NCBI GenBank assembly: GCA_035352715.1 | Contig: DAOPYE010000038.1 | Coordinates: forward strand, 1 to 22,092 | Direction of reading: 5' to 3' | DNA: 22,092 bases | DNA from: DAOPYE01 sp035352715 | Lineage (GTDB): Bacteria; Acidobacteriota; Holophagae; Holophagales; Holophagaceae | Shown here: piece by piece, positions 6,628 through 14,940 of the stretch | Position numbering within the stretch: position 1 is the stretch's first letter | Layout: each line of letters opens with the position of its first letter | Notes under the pieces: generated by a model | Seen by the model: only the letters and a program-made list of their open reading frames with translations | Databases searched by the model: none | What the model was told of the DNA's origin: nothing | Program-made: the position numbers and the translations under genes

Positions 6628-7623
6628 ATGCGACACGCAACCCACATCGCGGACCTTGGCGTGGAAGGGCTTGAGGCCGTGCTTTCGCAGGCCCTCGCGT
6701 GGAAGCGCGGACCTCACCCCAAGCACCTGGTCGAAAAGATCCTCGGCCTCGTATTCTTCAACCCCAGCCTGCGCACGCGCTCCTCCTTCGAGGCCGTCAT
6801 GCTGCGCGGAGGCGGCCACGCCGTGGTGCTGGAAGTGGGCGGCGGCGTATGGAAGCTGGAGGATCGCGAAGGCGCCGTCATGGACAGCGACCGATCCGAA
6901 CACCTGAAGGAAGCCGTGCCGGTCCTGGGCCGCTTCCTGGATGGCTTGGCCGTGCGGACCTTCGCGGCCAATGTGGATGACGACGCGGATAATGCGGATC
7001 CCGTCATCAGCGGATTCCGCAAGTATTCGAGCGTGCCCGTCATCAGCATGGAAAGCGCCCGCGAACATCCCTGCCAGGGACTGGCTGACATCCTGACGGC
7101 CCGCGAGACGTTTGGCTCCACCAAGCAGCTGCCCGTCACCCTGGCCTGGGCGCCCCATATCAAGCCCCTGCCCAAGGCCGTGCCCAACAGCTTCCTGCTG
7201 AGCGCCGCCGCCGCCGGGTGCGAGGTGCGCGTGGCCCACCCCAAGGGGTTCGATCTTCATCCCAGCGTCCTGGCCGAAGCCGAACGCTACGCCTCGGAAT
7301 CCGGCGGCAGCGTCAGCATCACCCACGATCTGGACGCGGCGCTTTCCGACAGCCGGGTGGTCTACGCCAAGGCCTGGGGACCCGCGACCCGCCTGGGGCT
7401 TGGCCCCGAGAACGTGAAGGCCCACCCCGAATGGCTGACGTCGCGCGCCCACATGGAAAAAGCGTCCAAGGACGCCATCTTCATGCACTGCCTGCCCGTG
7501 CGCCGCAATGTCGAAGTCAGCGACGAGGTGCTGGATCACGCCAGCTGCCGCGTGGTGGATGAGGCCGAGAACCGCTTCCATGTCCAGCGCGCCCTCGTGG
7601 ACTGGGTGCTCAACGGCAAGTAG
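6628..7623 (+). CDS. argF': N-acylornithine carbamoyltransferase (ArgF'), probably N-succinylornithine type
   Basis: 331 residues. Carbamoylates an N-acylornithine to N-acylcitrulline rather than using free ornithine. Seen: carbamoyl-phosphate motif SLRTR (47-51), HPCQ (147-150), KPLPKAVPNSF (179-189), YAKAWG (246-251), HCLPVRRN (287-294) and DEAENRFHVQ. This layout matches Xanthomonas N-acetylornithine and Bacteroides N-succinylornithine transcarbamylases. At the position that decides between them (Glu92 in Xanthomonas, Pro90 in Bacteroides) it has Ser90 in MDSDRSEHL. Published E92S, E92P, E92V and E92A changes turned the acetyl enzyme into a succinyl enzyme. The carboxylated Lys302 of the acetyl enzyme is Glu296 here, and Ser253 is Ala249. 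The start ATG 6628 follows TTCGGAG 5 nt earlier. 24 nt after argD. Confidence 0.9.
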   Translation: MRHATHIADLGVEGLEAVLSQALAWKRGPHPKHLVEKILGLVFFNPSLRTRSSFEAVMLRGGGHAVVLEVGGGVWKLEDREGAVMDSDRSEHLKEAVPVLGRFLDGLAVRTFAANVDDDADNADPVISGFRKYSSVPVISMESAREHPCQGLADILTARETFGSTKQLPVTLAWAPHIKPLPKAVPNSFLLSAAAAGCEVRVAHPKGFDLHPSVLAEAERYASESGGSVSITHDLDAALSDSRVVYAKAWGPATRLGLGPENVKAHPEWLTSRAHMEKASKDAIFMHCLPVRRNVEVSDEVLDHASCRVVDEAENRFHVQRALVDWVLNGK

Positions 7624-7659
7624 CGCCTCTCTTCTGTTCGAACATCTTCCGGAGTTTTC

Positions 7660-8550
7660 ATGCCATCCATGCCCCATTCCTATGACACGCTGCGAAGCGC
7701 CGCCCGGTACGTGCGGAGCTTCCGCGACAAGATCTTCGTCGTGAAGCTGGGCGGCGAGATCCTGGAAGACCCCCAGATGCGCCGCAACGTCTGCGGCCAG
7801 CTGGCGCTGCTCTGGGGATTCTCCATTCCCGTGGTCGTCGTCCACGGCGGCGGCACGGGATTGGACAGCCTCTGTCAATCCATGGGGCTTCCCGTGGAGA
7901 AGGCCGCCGGCCGTCGCATCACGCCGCCCGCAGTCCTCGACGCCGCGAAGATGACCTTCCGGCGATTGCAGATGGATCTGGTCGCGGATCTCGAAGCCAC
8001 GGGCATTCCCGCCGTGGGCGTCAGCGGCGTGGACAGCGGCCTGGTCAAGGGTCGCAAGCGCCCGCCCGTCGCGGTGGATGGCCAGACCGTGGACTACGGA
8101 ATGGTGGGTGATATCACAGGCGTGGATCCCAGCCTGCTGCGTCACCTCATCGCGGGCAACTACGTTCCCGTGGTCGCGCCCTTCTCCGTGGACGAGAACG
8201 GCCAGGTGCTGAACACCAACGCCGATACCGTGGCCTCCGAGATCGCCATCGCCCTCAAGGTTGAAAAACTCTTCTTCATGCTGAAGGTTCCGGGCCTACT
8301 GACGGATGTCACGGACCCCAGCAGCCTGGTGCCCTTCGCGGATCTGGCCAAGCTCGACGCCATGGAAGAGACCGGCGCCATCAAGTCCGGCATGCGGCCC
8401 AAGCTGACCGCTGCGCGCAAGGCCCTGAACGCAGGCGTCAACAGCGTCCACTTGGTTTCTGGCGTGCTGCCCGACGCCATCCTGGCCGAGGTCTTCACCA
8501 ATGAAGGCAGCGGCACCATGATCTCTCTTTGCTCCAGCACGGAGGCCTAA
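7660..8550 (+). CDS. argB: N-acylglutamate kinase (acetylglutamate kinase family)
   Basis: 296 residues, amino acid kinase fold. Phosphorylates the side-chain carboxyl of N-acylglutamate with ATP. Seen: the nucleotide glycine loop KLGGEIL (29-35), HGGG (62-65) that holds the phosphoryl groups, GRRITPP, then NTNADTVASEIAIAL and KSGMRPKLTAARKAL in the ATP-binding half, and the family C-terminus EVFTNEGSGTMI. The N-terminus carries about 20 residues before the first strand. The pattern is near the usual one but differs around the acylglutamate site, as would be expected if the acyl group is succinyl; that is an inference. GGAG lies 5 nt before ATG 7660. 36 nt after argF'. Confidence 0.93.
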   Translation: MPSMPHSYDTLRSAARYVRSFRDKIFVVKLGGEILEDPQMRRNVCGQLALLWGFSIPVVVVHGGGTGLDSLCQSMGLPVEKAAGRRITPPAVLDAAKMTFRRLQMDLVADLEATGIPAVGVSGVDSGLVKGRKRPPVAVDGQTVDYGMVGDITGVDPSLLRHLIAGNYVPVVAPFSVDENGQVLNTNADTVASEIAIALKVEKLFFMLKVPGLLTDVTDPSSLVPFADLAKLDAMEETGAIKSGMRPKLTAARKALNAGVNSVHLVSGVLPDAILAEVFTNEGSGTMISLCSSTEA

Positions 8551-8555
8551 ATCCA

Positions 8556-9650
8556 ATGGACGCCGAGGACCTGCTCCGAACCCTGGTCGCCATCCCCAGC
8601 CTTTCCGGGCAGGAAGGCGCCCTGGCCGATCACATCGCCAGCTTCATGAACGCGGAAGGATTCAACGTCCAGCGGCTGGGCGACTCCATCTGGTTCGAGA
8701 TCGGTTCCGGCTCGCCGCGCCTGCTGCTGCTCAGTCATCTGGATACGGTGCCGCCTTGCGAAGGCTGGACCTCGGATCCCCTGAACCCCACCTGGGAGGA
8801 TGGCCGACTGCATGGCCTGGGCGCCAATGACGCCAAGGGCAGCCTTACATCCCTGCTGCTGGCAGCCAAGGAATTGGCCCATGCCGCGAACCCGCGAATG
8901 CCCAAGCTGGCCGGTACCGTAATCATGGCCTTCGCCGCCGAAGAGGAGACCGAAGGCCGCGGCACCCAGGCCATGCTGCCGCACCTGGGCGAGATTGATG
9001 CCGCCGTCGTGTGCGAGCCCACGGGCCTGCAGGTATGCACCGCCCAGCGCGGGCGCATGGTGCTGAAATGCTCGGCCCAGGGAACGGCCGCCCACGCGGC
9101 CCACGCAAGGCTGGGCGAGAACGCCATCCACAAGGCCGCGCGGGATATCGCCCGCCTGGAGACCATCACCTTCGAGCCCCATCCGCTGCTCGGCGTCACG
9201 CGCCCCGTGGTCACCATGGTCCAGGGCGGCCGCGTGCGCAATCAGGTGCCGGATCTCTGCGAGTTCTTCGTGGATATCCGCACCACGCCGAACCTGAAGG
9301 ACGAGGATGTTCTCGCCCGCATCATGGGCGAGCTGGAAAGCACGGTCACCGTGGTTTCATCGGAATACTCGCCCACCGCCACCCAGGCGGGAGAACCCAT
9401 CGTCCGCGCCGCGCTGGCGGCTTCCAACACCACCGGCGCCATCGGCTCGAACACCACGTCCGACTGGGTGTTCCTGGGCGATATCCCCGCCGTGAAGGCC
9501 GGTCCCGGGGACACGCATCGTAGCCATCGCCCGGACGAATGGATCTCGAAAAAGGAACTGGAAGCAGGTGTGGCGTTCTATGTGGACCTCGCCCGCGCGT
9601 TCTTCCACATCAAGGATTCCGAGAAGGCCCCGGAGACCGTTCATGCCTGA
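8556..9650 (+). CDS. argE: M20 family N-acylcitrulline/N-acylornithine deacylase (ArgE/DapE family)
   Basis: 364 residues, zinc-dependent M20 peptidase family. Seen: first metal His61 and Asp63 in SHLDTVP, bridging Asp92 in GANDAKG, the catalytic and metal Glu pair in FAAEEE (129-131), Glu154 in VCEPT, and the late GDTHRSHRPDEW with the last His. Next to an N-acylornithine carbamoyltransferase its job is most likely removal of the acyl group from N-acylcitrulline to give citrulline. DapE in the same family removes succinyl groups, so a succinyl substrate is chemically reasonable. ATG 8556 is chosen over an upstream TTG because GGAGG sits 10 nt before it. It begins 5 nt after argB and overlaps argH by 8 nt. 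Confidence 0.9.
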   Translation: MDAEDLLRTLVAIPSLSGQEGALADHIASFMNAEGFNVQRLGDSIWFEIGSGSPRLLLLSHLDTVPPCEGWTSDPLNPTWEDGRLHGLGANDAKGSLTSLLLAAKELAHAANPRMPKLAGTVIMAFAAEEETEGRGTQAMLPHLGEIDAAVVCEPTGLQVCTAQRGRMVLKCSAQGTAAHAAHARLGENAIHKAARDIARLETITFEPHPLLGVTRPVVTMVQGGRVRNQVPDLCEFFVDIRTTPNLKDEDVLARIMGELESTVTVVSSEYSPTATQAGEPIVRAALAASNTTGAIGSNTTSDWVFLGDIPAVKAGPGDTHRSHRPDEWISKKELEAGVAFYVDLARAFFHIKDSEKAPETVHA

Positions 9651-11025
9651 TCATTCCAACGCTGGCGCCAGCCAACTCTGGTCCAAGGGACTGCCCATCG
9701 ATCAGGTGCTTCACCGCTTCACAGTGGGCGAGGACCCCGTCACCGACCTGGCCCTGCTGCCTTTCGACGCAGAAGGCAGCGCCGCTCACGCGCACATGCT
9801 CGCAGACGCAGGCCTGCTGCCAGAACCAGACGCCAAGGCCCTGGTGGCGCAGCTTCATCATCTCCGTGACCGGGCCCGGAAGGGCGAACTGGTCATCCTT
9901 CCCGAACAGGAGGACTGCCACACCGCACTGGAGGCCTACCTGACCGAGGCCCTGGGGGATGCGGGGAAATCCATCCATCTGGGTCGTTCGCGCAACGACC
10001 AGGTGATCCTCGCCACGCGCCTGCTCATGCGCGATCGGATGCTGCACCTGGGCGAATCGACAGCCGCTGTCGCATCCGCCTTCCTGGATCTGGCGTCCAA
10101 GCATGAGAACGCGGAACTGCCCGGCTACACGCATCTCCGCCGCGGGATGCCTTCCTCCTGGGGCCAGTGGGGCGAGGCTTTCGCCGAAGGCCTGCTGGAA
10201 GAACTCGAAGCCCTGCCGGGACTCTGGCAGCGCATCGACAAATGCCCCCTGGGCGCCGCCGCAGGATTCGGCACCAGCCTGCCCTTGAAGCGCGAGCGCA
10301 CGGCGGAATTGCTGGGCTTCACCCGCGTGCAGCGCAGCCCTATCGACGTGAACAACAGCCGAGGCCGCCACGAACAGGCCATCGCGGCCTGGATCGTCTC
10401 CGTGGCCCACACCATCGAGAAGGCCATCTGGGACCTGAGCCTGTACAGCACCGAGGAGTTCGGCTTCGTGCGCCTGCCCGACGCCTTCACCACGGGCTCA
10501 AGCATCATGCCCCAGAAGCGCAATCCCGACGTGCTGGAACTGCTGCGGGGCCGCTGCCGCGAACTGCGCGGGCTGGCGGGCCTGATCGCCCAGCTCGCCG
10601 GCGGCATGCCTTCGAGCTACCACCGCGAGTGGCAACTGCTCAAGAAGCCCTTTCTGGAACTGCTCGACAAGGGCCTGGAGATGCTGGATATCACGGCCCG
10701 CATGTTGCCGGGCCTCCAGATCCAGGAAGACGCCTGCCGCGAGGCTAGCAGCGACGACCTCTACGCCGCGCAGGAGGCCTATCGCCTGGTGAAGGTGGAA
10801 GGCATCCCCTTCCGGGACGCCTACAAGCGCGTGGCTGGCCAGATCCAGGACCGCACGTTCAAGCCCGACCGCAGCGCGCCCGAACACAGCCATACCGGCG
10901 CTCCCGGCAACCTGGGCCTGGCGCAGACTCGACAGGAACTGTCCAATGCTTCCGCCTGGATCCGCGAGCGGAGCACGAGCCTGGATGGAACCATGAACCA
11001 GCTCTTCAGCTGGGCCAGCCGATGA
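9643..11025 (+). CDS. argH: Argininosuccinate lyase
   Basis: 460 residues, fumarase/aspartase superfamily. Splits argininosuccinate into arginine and fumarate. Seen: RSRNDQ (115-120), GYTHLRRGMPSSWGQW (161-176), and the signature loop GSSIMPQKRNPD (285-296) with its catalytic Ser. The segment after GYTHL reads MPSSWGQW where the common form has QPVTFGHH. From memory this variant and the region LYSTEEFGFVRLPDAFTTGSS resemble Bacteroidota ArgH. ATG 9643 overlaps the end of argE (ATGCCTGA), with CGGAG 7 nt upstream, which points to coupled translation. Its own stop overlaps the next start by 4 nt. Confidence 0.95.
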   Translation: MPDHSNAGASQLWSKGLPIDQVLHRFTVGEDPVTDLALLPFDAEGSAAHAHMLADAGLLPEPDAKALVAQLHHLRDRARKGELVILPEQEDCHTALEAYLTEALGDAGKSIHLGRSRNDQVILATRLLMRDRMLHLGESTAAVASAFLDLASKHENAELPGYTHLRRGMPSSWGQWGEAFAEGLLEELEALPGLWQRIDKCPLGAAAGFGTSLPLKRERTAELLGFTRVQRSPIDVNNSRGRHEQAIAAWIVSVAHTIEKAIWDLSLYSTEEFGFVRLPDAFTTGSSIMPQKRNPDVLELLRGRCRELRGLAGLIAQLAGGMPSSYHREWQLLKKPFLELLDKGLEMLDITARMLPGLQIQEDACREASSDDLYAAQEAYRLVKVEGIPFRDAYKRVAGQIQDRTFKPDRSAPEHSHTGAPGNLGLAQTRQELSNASAWIRERSTSLDGTMNQLFSWASR

Positions 11026-11447
11026 AGCCAATGCTGGCTTTTCTGCTCATCGCCGTGCTGGGCAACGTGCTCTATCACGTCGGCCAGAAGTCCCTGGCCC
11101 CCGGAACCAATCCCATGACGGTGCTGATGGTGGTCTATGCCATGGCCTTCGCCTTCGCGGGACTGGCCGCCCCCTTCTTCCGCAGCGGCAACGTTTCCTG
11201 GAGCGCTCAGTTCCTCGCCTGGCCCGTCGTCGCCGTGGCTCTGGGCGTGCTTCTCATCGAGATCGGCTTCCTGCTGGCCTACCGCACTGGCGGTTCCATC
11301 CAGTGGGCGGGCGTGGCCGTCAATGGACTGGCCGCCTTGCTGCTGGTTCCCTTCGCCATCTTCATCTTTCGCGAGAAATTCTCCTTGCTCCGAATGGTGG
11401 GCATCGCGCTCACCCTTTCCGGCATGACCCTGTTGACCCGACACTAA
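11022..11447 (+). CDS. Small multi-pass membrane protein, half-size DMT/EamA-like
   Basis: 141 residues with about five hydrophobic segments (roughly 3-21, 33-53, 66-87, 94-116, 122-138) and the pattern IALTLSGMTLLTRH at the end, as in the last helix of EamA repeats. Full DMT carriers have ten helices, so this is one repeat unit and would need to dimerise, like small multidrug resistance proteins. The start overlaps the argH stop (ATGA), so it is translated with the arginine enzymes. Its place in the operon suggests movement of arginine, citrulline or an acylated intermediate, but no substrate can be read from the sequence. Confidence 0.8.
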   Translation: MKPMLAFLLIAVLGNVLYHVGQKSLAPGTNPMTVLMVVYAMAFAFAGLAAPFFRSGNVSWSAQFLAWPVVAVALGVLLIEIGFLLAYRTGGSIQWAGVAVNGLAALLLVPFAIFIFREKFSLLRMVGIALTLSGMTLLTRH

Positions 11448-11469
11448 ACACTCAACGCCGAGGTATTCC

Positions 11470-12675
11470 ATGTCCCATCGCATCCTGCTCGCCTACTCCG
11501 GAGGTCTCGACACCTCGTACTGCGTGATCTACCTCAAGGCCCAGGGCCACGAGGTCCACACGGTCACGGCGGACACCGGCGGTTTTTCTGACGAGGAGAA
11601 GGCCCGCATCGAAAAGACCGCGATCGAGATGGGCTCGGCTTCGCACACGATCATCGACGCGCGCCAGAGCCTCTTCGACGGCTATCTGCGCCACCTCATC
11701 GCGGGCAATGTGCTGCGCGGCGGCGTCTATCCCCTGTCCGTCAGCGCCGAGCGCGTGTGCCAGGCCAAGGCGGTGGTGGATCACGCCCGCGCCATCAAGG
11801 CCACCGCGCTGGCCCACGGCAGCACCGGCGCCGGGAACGACCAGGTGCGTTTCGACGTGGCGTTCCGCGCCCTGGCTTCCGATCTGGCGCTGCTGGCGCC
11901 CATCCGGGATCTGGCCCCCAGCCGCCAGGAGGAGTGGCAGTTCCTCAAGGATCATGGCTTCGAGTTTCCCCTGAAGACGGCCACCTACAGCATCAACGAA
12001 GGCATGTGGGGCACGTCCGTGGGCGGCAAGGAAACCCACGACCCCACGCAGCACCTGCCCGAGGAGGCCTATCCGGGCGGCGTCATCGATCCCACCAAGA
12101 AACCCCAGGTCATCCGCATCGGCTTCGAGCATGGCATCCCCGTCACCCTCGATGGCCAGAGCCTCAACCCCGTCGACCTCATCCAGACGCTGAACAAGCT
12201 GGGAAGCTCCTTCGGCATCGGCCGCGGCATCCACCTGGGCGACACCATCCTGGGCATCAAGGGTCGCGTGGGCTTCGAGGCGCCCGCCGCCCATCTGCTC
12301 ATCACCGCCCACCGCGAACTGGAGAAGCTGGTCCTTTCCGGCAAGCAGCTCTTCTGGAAGGAATCCCTGGGCAACCTCTACGGCAGCCTGATGCACGAAG
12401 GTCACTTCTTCGACCCCTTGGCCCGCGATCTGGAAGCCTTCCTGGAATCCAGCCAGGCGGTCGTGACGGGCGAAGTGCGCCTGAGCCTCTTCCCACGCGC
12501 CTTCGACGTCCAGGGCGTCACCAGCCCCTTCAGCCTGATGCGCAAGGATCTGGCGAGCTACGGCGAAGGCACTGCGCTTTGGACGGGCGCCGAGGCCTCC
12601 GGCTTCACCAAGATCTTCGGCGTGCCCCAGCAGATCGCGCGGTTGGCTAGGCTCACCAGCGAAGCGGCCAAGTAA
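11470..12675 (+). CDS. argG: Argininosuccinate synthase
   Basis: 401 residues. Joins citrulline and aspartate with ATP. Seen: PP-loop AYSGGLDTS (8-16), TADTGGFSDEE, the block AHGSTGAGNDQVRFD that contacts ATP, citrulline and aspartate, EGMWGTSVGGKE, and KGRVGFEAPAAHLLI. The common bacterial form reads SNLWG and SRGVYETP at the last two sites, so this is a divergent subtype. From memory it is close to Bacteroidota ArgG, in agreement with ArgH and ArgF'. GAGG lies about 9 nt before ATG 11470. It follows the membrane protein by 22 nt and precedes the P-loop protein by 4 nt. Confidence 0.95.
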   Translation: MSHRILLAYSGGLDTSYCVIYLKAQGHEVHTVTADTGGFSDEEKARIEKTAIEMGSASHTIIDARQSLFDGYLRHLIAGNVLRGGVYPLSVSAERVCQAKAVVDHARAIKATALAHGSTGAGNDQVRFDVAFRALASDLALLAPIRDLAPSRQEEWQFLKDHGFEFPLKTATYSINEGMWGTSVGGKETHDPTQHLPEEAYPGGVIDPTKKPQVIRIGFEHGIPVTLDGQSLNPVDLIQTLNKLGSSFGIGRGIHLGDTILGIKGRVGFEAPAAHLLITAHRELEKLVLSGKQLFWKESLGNLYGSLMHEGHFFDPLARDLEAFLESSQAVVTGEVRLSLFPRAFDVQGVTSPFSLMRKDLASYGEGTALWTGAEASGFTKIFGVPQQIARLARLTSEAAK

Positions 12676-12679
12676 GGTC

Positions 12680-13765
12680 ATGCGCATCCATCTCGACAAG
12701 ATCGCATCCGTGACCCGGACGCTCCAACTGGGGCGCTGGGTCACCCTTTCGCCCGAGATCCAGGCGGTGGAAGGCGCTGTCGTCGCGGGGCGCATTCTTG
12801 GCGAGAAGAGCGTCTACAACCAGCTGGAGGATGTCCACGGCCGCATGAGCGTCGTCCACGACGGCGACATCATCGTGGGCGCGCTGGGCCACCGCAACGC
12901 CCTCCATGGCTACGAGGGCCTGATGCCTGCCAGCGTCAAGGCGGGCGACGTGCTGCAGCTCCTCAACCTGGGCGGCGTTATTGGACAGTGCGTGTCCAGC
13001 AATCCCGACGTGGGCGCACCCTTTGGCGTCGAGATCCTGGGCCAGGTGCAGATCTTCCCCAGCTTCGGAAGCCGCGTCCCCCAGGCCGCCACGATCCAGT
13101 CGGGCGCGGTGAAGGGCTCGGCACAGGTCCGTCCCGTGCCGGTCATCTTCGTGGCGGGCACCTGCATGAATTCGGGCAAGACCCACGCGGCTTGCGCGCT
13201 GGTGCGCCATTTCGCGCGTGAGGGCTACCGCGTCGCCGGGGCCAAGCTCACCGGGGTCAGCCTGATGCGCGATGTCTTGGCCATGCGCGACTACGGCGCG
13301 GACATCGTCATGGATTTCACGGATGCCGGCGTGGCCTGCACAGAACCCTCCGTCGCCGCGCACACGGCCCGCGTGATCTTTTCCGAACTGGCCAGCAAGG
13401 ACATCGATCTCATTGTCGCCGAAACCGGCGACGGCATCATGGGCGACTACGGCGTTCAGAACGTCCTGGCGGACCCAGAACTGCGCCAGTGGGCGGCGGC
13501 CTACGTGCTTTGCGCCAACGACCCCGTGGGCGTTGCGGGCGGCATCCAGGAGCTGCGCGAACGCTATGGCATCTCGGTGGATGTCGTCACGGGACCCGCC
13601 ACCGATAACCGCGTGGGTGTGCGCTTTGTCGAGAACCTGGGACTGCCCGCGTTCAATGCGCGAACAGCTCCGAAGGCCCTGGGCGCCCTGCTGCTGGCCA
13701 AACTGGGCGGCGCCCTGGGCAAAGCCCGCGGGCGCGATATCCAGTCCCAGCCGGAAGAGGAATGA
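12680..13765 (+). CDS. P-loop protein, DUF1611/DgcN-like; candidate N-acylglutamate synthase
   Basis: 361 residues in two parts. Residues 1-150 are beta-rich (YNQLEDVHGRMSVVHDG, GALGHRNALHG, GQCVSSNPD) and I do not recognise them. From about 157 there is a nucleotide-binding domain with VAGTCMNSGKTHAA, a dethiobiotin-synthetase-like P-loop (G-x5-GKT), followed by GAKLTGVSLMRD, DIVMDFTDAG, IVAETGDGIMGDYG and VLCANDPVG. The order P-loop, TG, DF-GA and E-G-G recalls DUF1611, whose member DgcN acetylates D-glutamate with acetyl-CoA. It starts 4 nt after argG and is the last gene of an operon that lacks any known acylglutamate synthase. Family membership is from memory and the catalytic role is inference. 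A dethiobiotin-synthetase-like or CobQ-like ligase remains possible. Confidence 0.72.
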   Translation: MRIHLDKIASVTRTLQLGRWVTLSPEIQAVEGAVVAGRILGEKSVYNQLEDVHGRMSVVHDGDIIVGALGHRNALHGYEGLMPASVKAGDVLQLLNLGGVIGQCVSSNPDVGAPFGVEILGQVQIFPSFGSRVPQAATIQSGAVKGSAQVRPVPVIFVAGTCMNSGKTHAACALVRHFAREGYRVAGAKLTGVSLMRDVLAMRDYGADIVMDFTDAGVACTEPSVAAHTARVIFSELASKDIDLIVAETGDGIMGDYGVQNVLADPELRQWAAAYVLCANDPVGVAGGIQELRERYGISVDVVTGPATDNRVGVRFVENLGLPAFNARTAPKALGALLLAKLGGALGKARGRDIQSQPEEE

Positions 13766-13779
13766 AAGGGTTTCGAGCC

Positions 13780-14934
13780 TCAGGCACCGAGTTCCGAGCG
13801 CCGGCGATCCACCGCAGCCACCAATTCGCCGCGGGACGCCGTCCGCTTCCAGTCCTTCTCGGTGGAATCGCTGAAGCCGAAAATGGCCCATGGCGCGTAT
13901 TCGTGCATGGCGGCCAAGATCTCGTCCCGGCCCCCTTCGCCGGTGATGGCGCTTCCAAGCCCGATACCTCGCAGAGCGCCTGCCAGCAGCTTGGGCGGCG
14001 TATCCCCGGTGGGGATGGTCAGCACCTTGCCGCTGCGGAAGTGCAGCTTCAGGTGATGGGACGTGCCCGTGGGCACGCCGTTCACGCGGTGGCTGACGTT
14101 GTGGCCATAGGCCCAGATCAAGTCATTCGAGGGCAGCAGAAAGCCCTGGAACACGTTGGCGTAATAGAACCAGCCCCGACCGATCTTCAGATGGGACTTC
14201 TTGAACCGCCGCCCTTCCAAGGTCCATCCCGGGCCGGATCCCCCCCCGATCTGGAGGGGCGTCCGAAGGCTCCAGCCCTCGTCCAGGGCCTTCTCCACAT
14301 CCGGCACGGCCACTTCAAGCGGGGCGTTCCCGATCGCCTTGAACAGGGGATGGGACTGGGGATGCTGGGCGCGGTAGAAGCCTCGCGCGATGAAATAGCC
14401 ACCGAGCGCGAACAGCACCAGGGAGGGCAAAAGCAGCAGCGGGTTCAAGCGCGCGTGGGGCGTTGCGTCCAGCAGGAAGGGCGAAAGGGTGCCCAGGTCC
14501 AGGCGGTGCGCCGAACGCACCAGATGTTCGCCCAACGCCTTTGGCATCTTGACCAATCGACCTTCATAGAAGGGGAGGTTGGCCCCGGGCAGGACCCGGA
14601 CGCTGAGGATCTGGTTGCCGACCGGCAAGAAACGGAACTCGGCGGTGCGCTTGCTTGCGGCTGGGGGCTCGCCTTTCCGGCGTTCCCGCGCCACGACGCC
14701 GCTGTCCACCGCATTCGCGGCGTCCGCGCGCCACAGGGGGCCCATCGCCTCAACCCCCGTCGGGCCGATGTTCAAGGCGGCCTCGTTCAAGGGCGTGGAA
14801 CCCGAGACGCGATCCAGCACCGCCCGGTGGAAGAAACCACCCCAGGCCAATCCTGCGACAAGCAAAACGATCCCGAGGAGGATCAAATTACGACACAGCC
14901 GTCGGAGTTCGGTAGCAAAAAAACCAGACAACAT
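13780..14934 (-). CDS. Two-span membrane protein of unknown function
   Basis: 384 residues, not recognised. Hydrophobic segments are at about 16-35 (LILLGIVLLVAGLAWGGFF) and 165-187 (LLLLPSLVLFALGGYFIARGFY). Between them is a soluble part, probably outside the membrane, and after them a basic cytoplasmic part of about 195 residues with WTLEGRRFKKSHLKIGRGWFYY, IWAYGHNVSH, LTIPTGDTPPKLLAGAL and the ending YAPWAIFGFSDSTEKDWKR, which suggests a PH-like or beta-sandwich domain. ATG 14934 is supported by GGGAG 7 nt upstream, which lies in a hairpin stem. It is convergent with the end of the arginine operon (14-bp gap) and separates argC from the other arg genes. Confidence 0.8.
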   Translation of the reverse strand: MLSGFFATELRRLCRNLILLGIVLLVAGLAWGGFFHRAVLDRVSGSTPLNEAALNIGPTGVEAMGPLWRADAANAVDSGVVARERRKGEPPAASKRTAEFRFLPVGNQILSVRVLPGANLPFYEGRLVKMPKALGEHLVRSAHRLDLGTLSPFLLDATPHARLNPLLLLPSLVLFALGGYFIARGFYRAQHPQSHPLFKAIGNAPLEVAVPDVEKALDEGWSLRTPLQIGGGSGPGWTLEGRRFKKSHLKIGRGWFYYANVFQGFLLPSNDLIWAYGHNVSHRVNGVPTGTSHHLKLHFRSGKVLTIPTGDTPPKLLAGALRGIGLGSAITGEGGRDEILAAMHEYAPWAIFGFSDSTEKDWKRTASRGELVAAVDRRRSELGA

Positions 14935-14940
14935 CTCAAT

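Noticed and set aside
6250..8145. Very long open frame (631 residues) on the minus strand opposite argD, argF' and argB
   Set aside because: It is a GC-rich antisense shadow: low-complexity His/Gly/Ala/Gln composition, no domain, and the plus-strand frames encode clear enzymes.
11452..12795. Minus-strand open frame of 447 residues opposite argG
   Set aside because: Shadow of a certain argininosuccinate synthase gene.
12653..13891. Minus-strand open frame opposite the P-loop protein
   Set aside because: Composition is antisense-like and the plus-strand frame has a P-loop and operon spacing.
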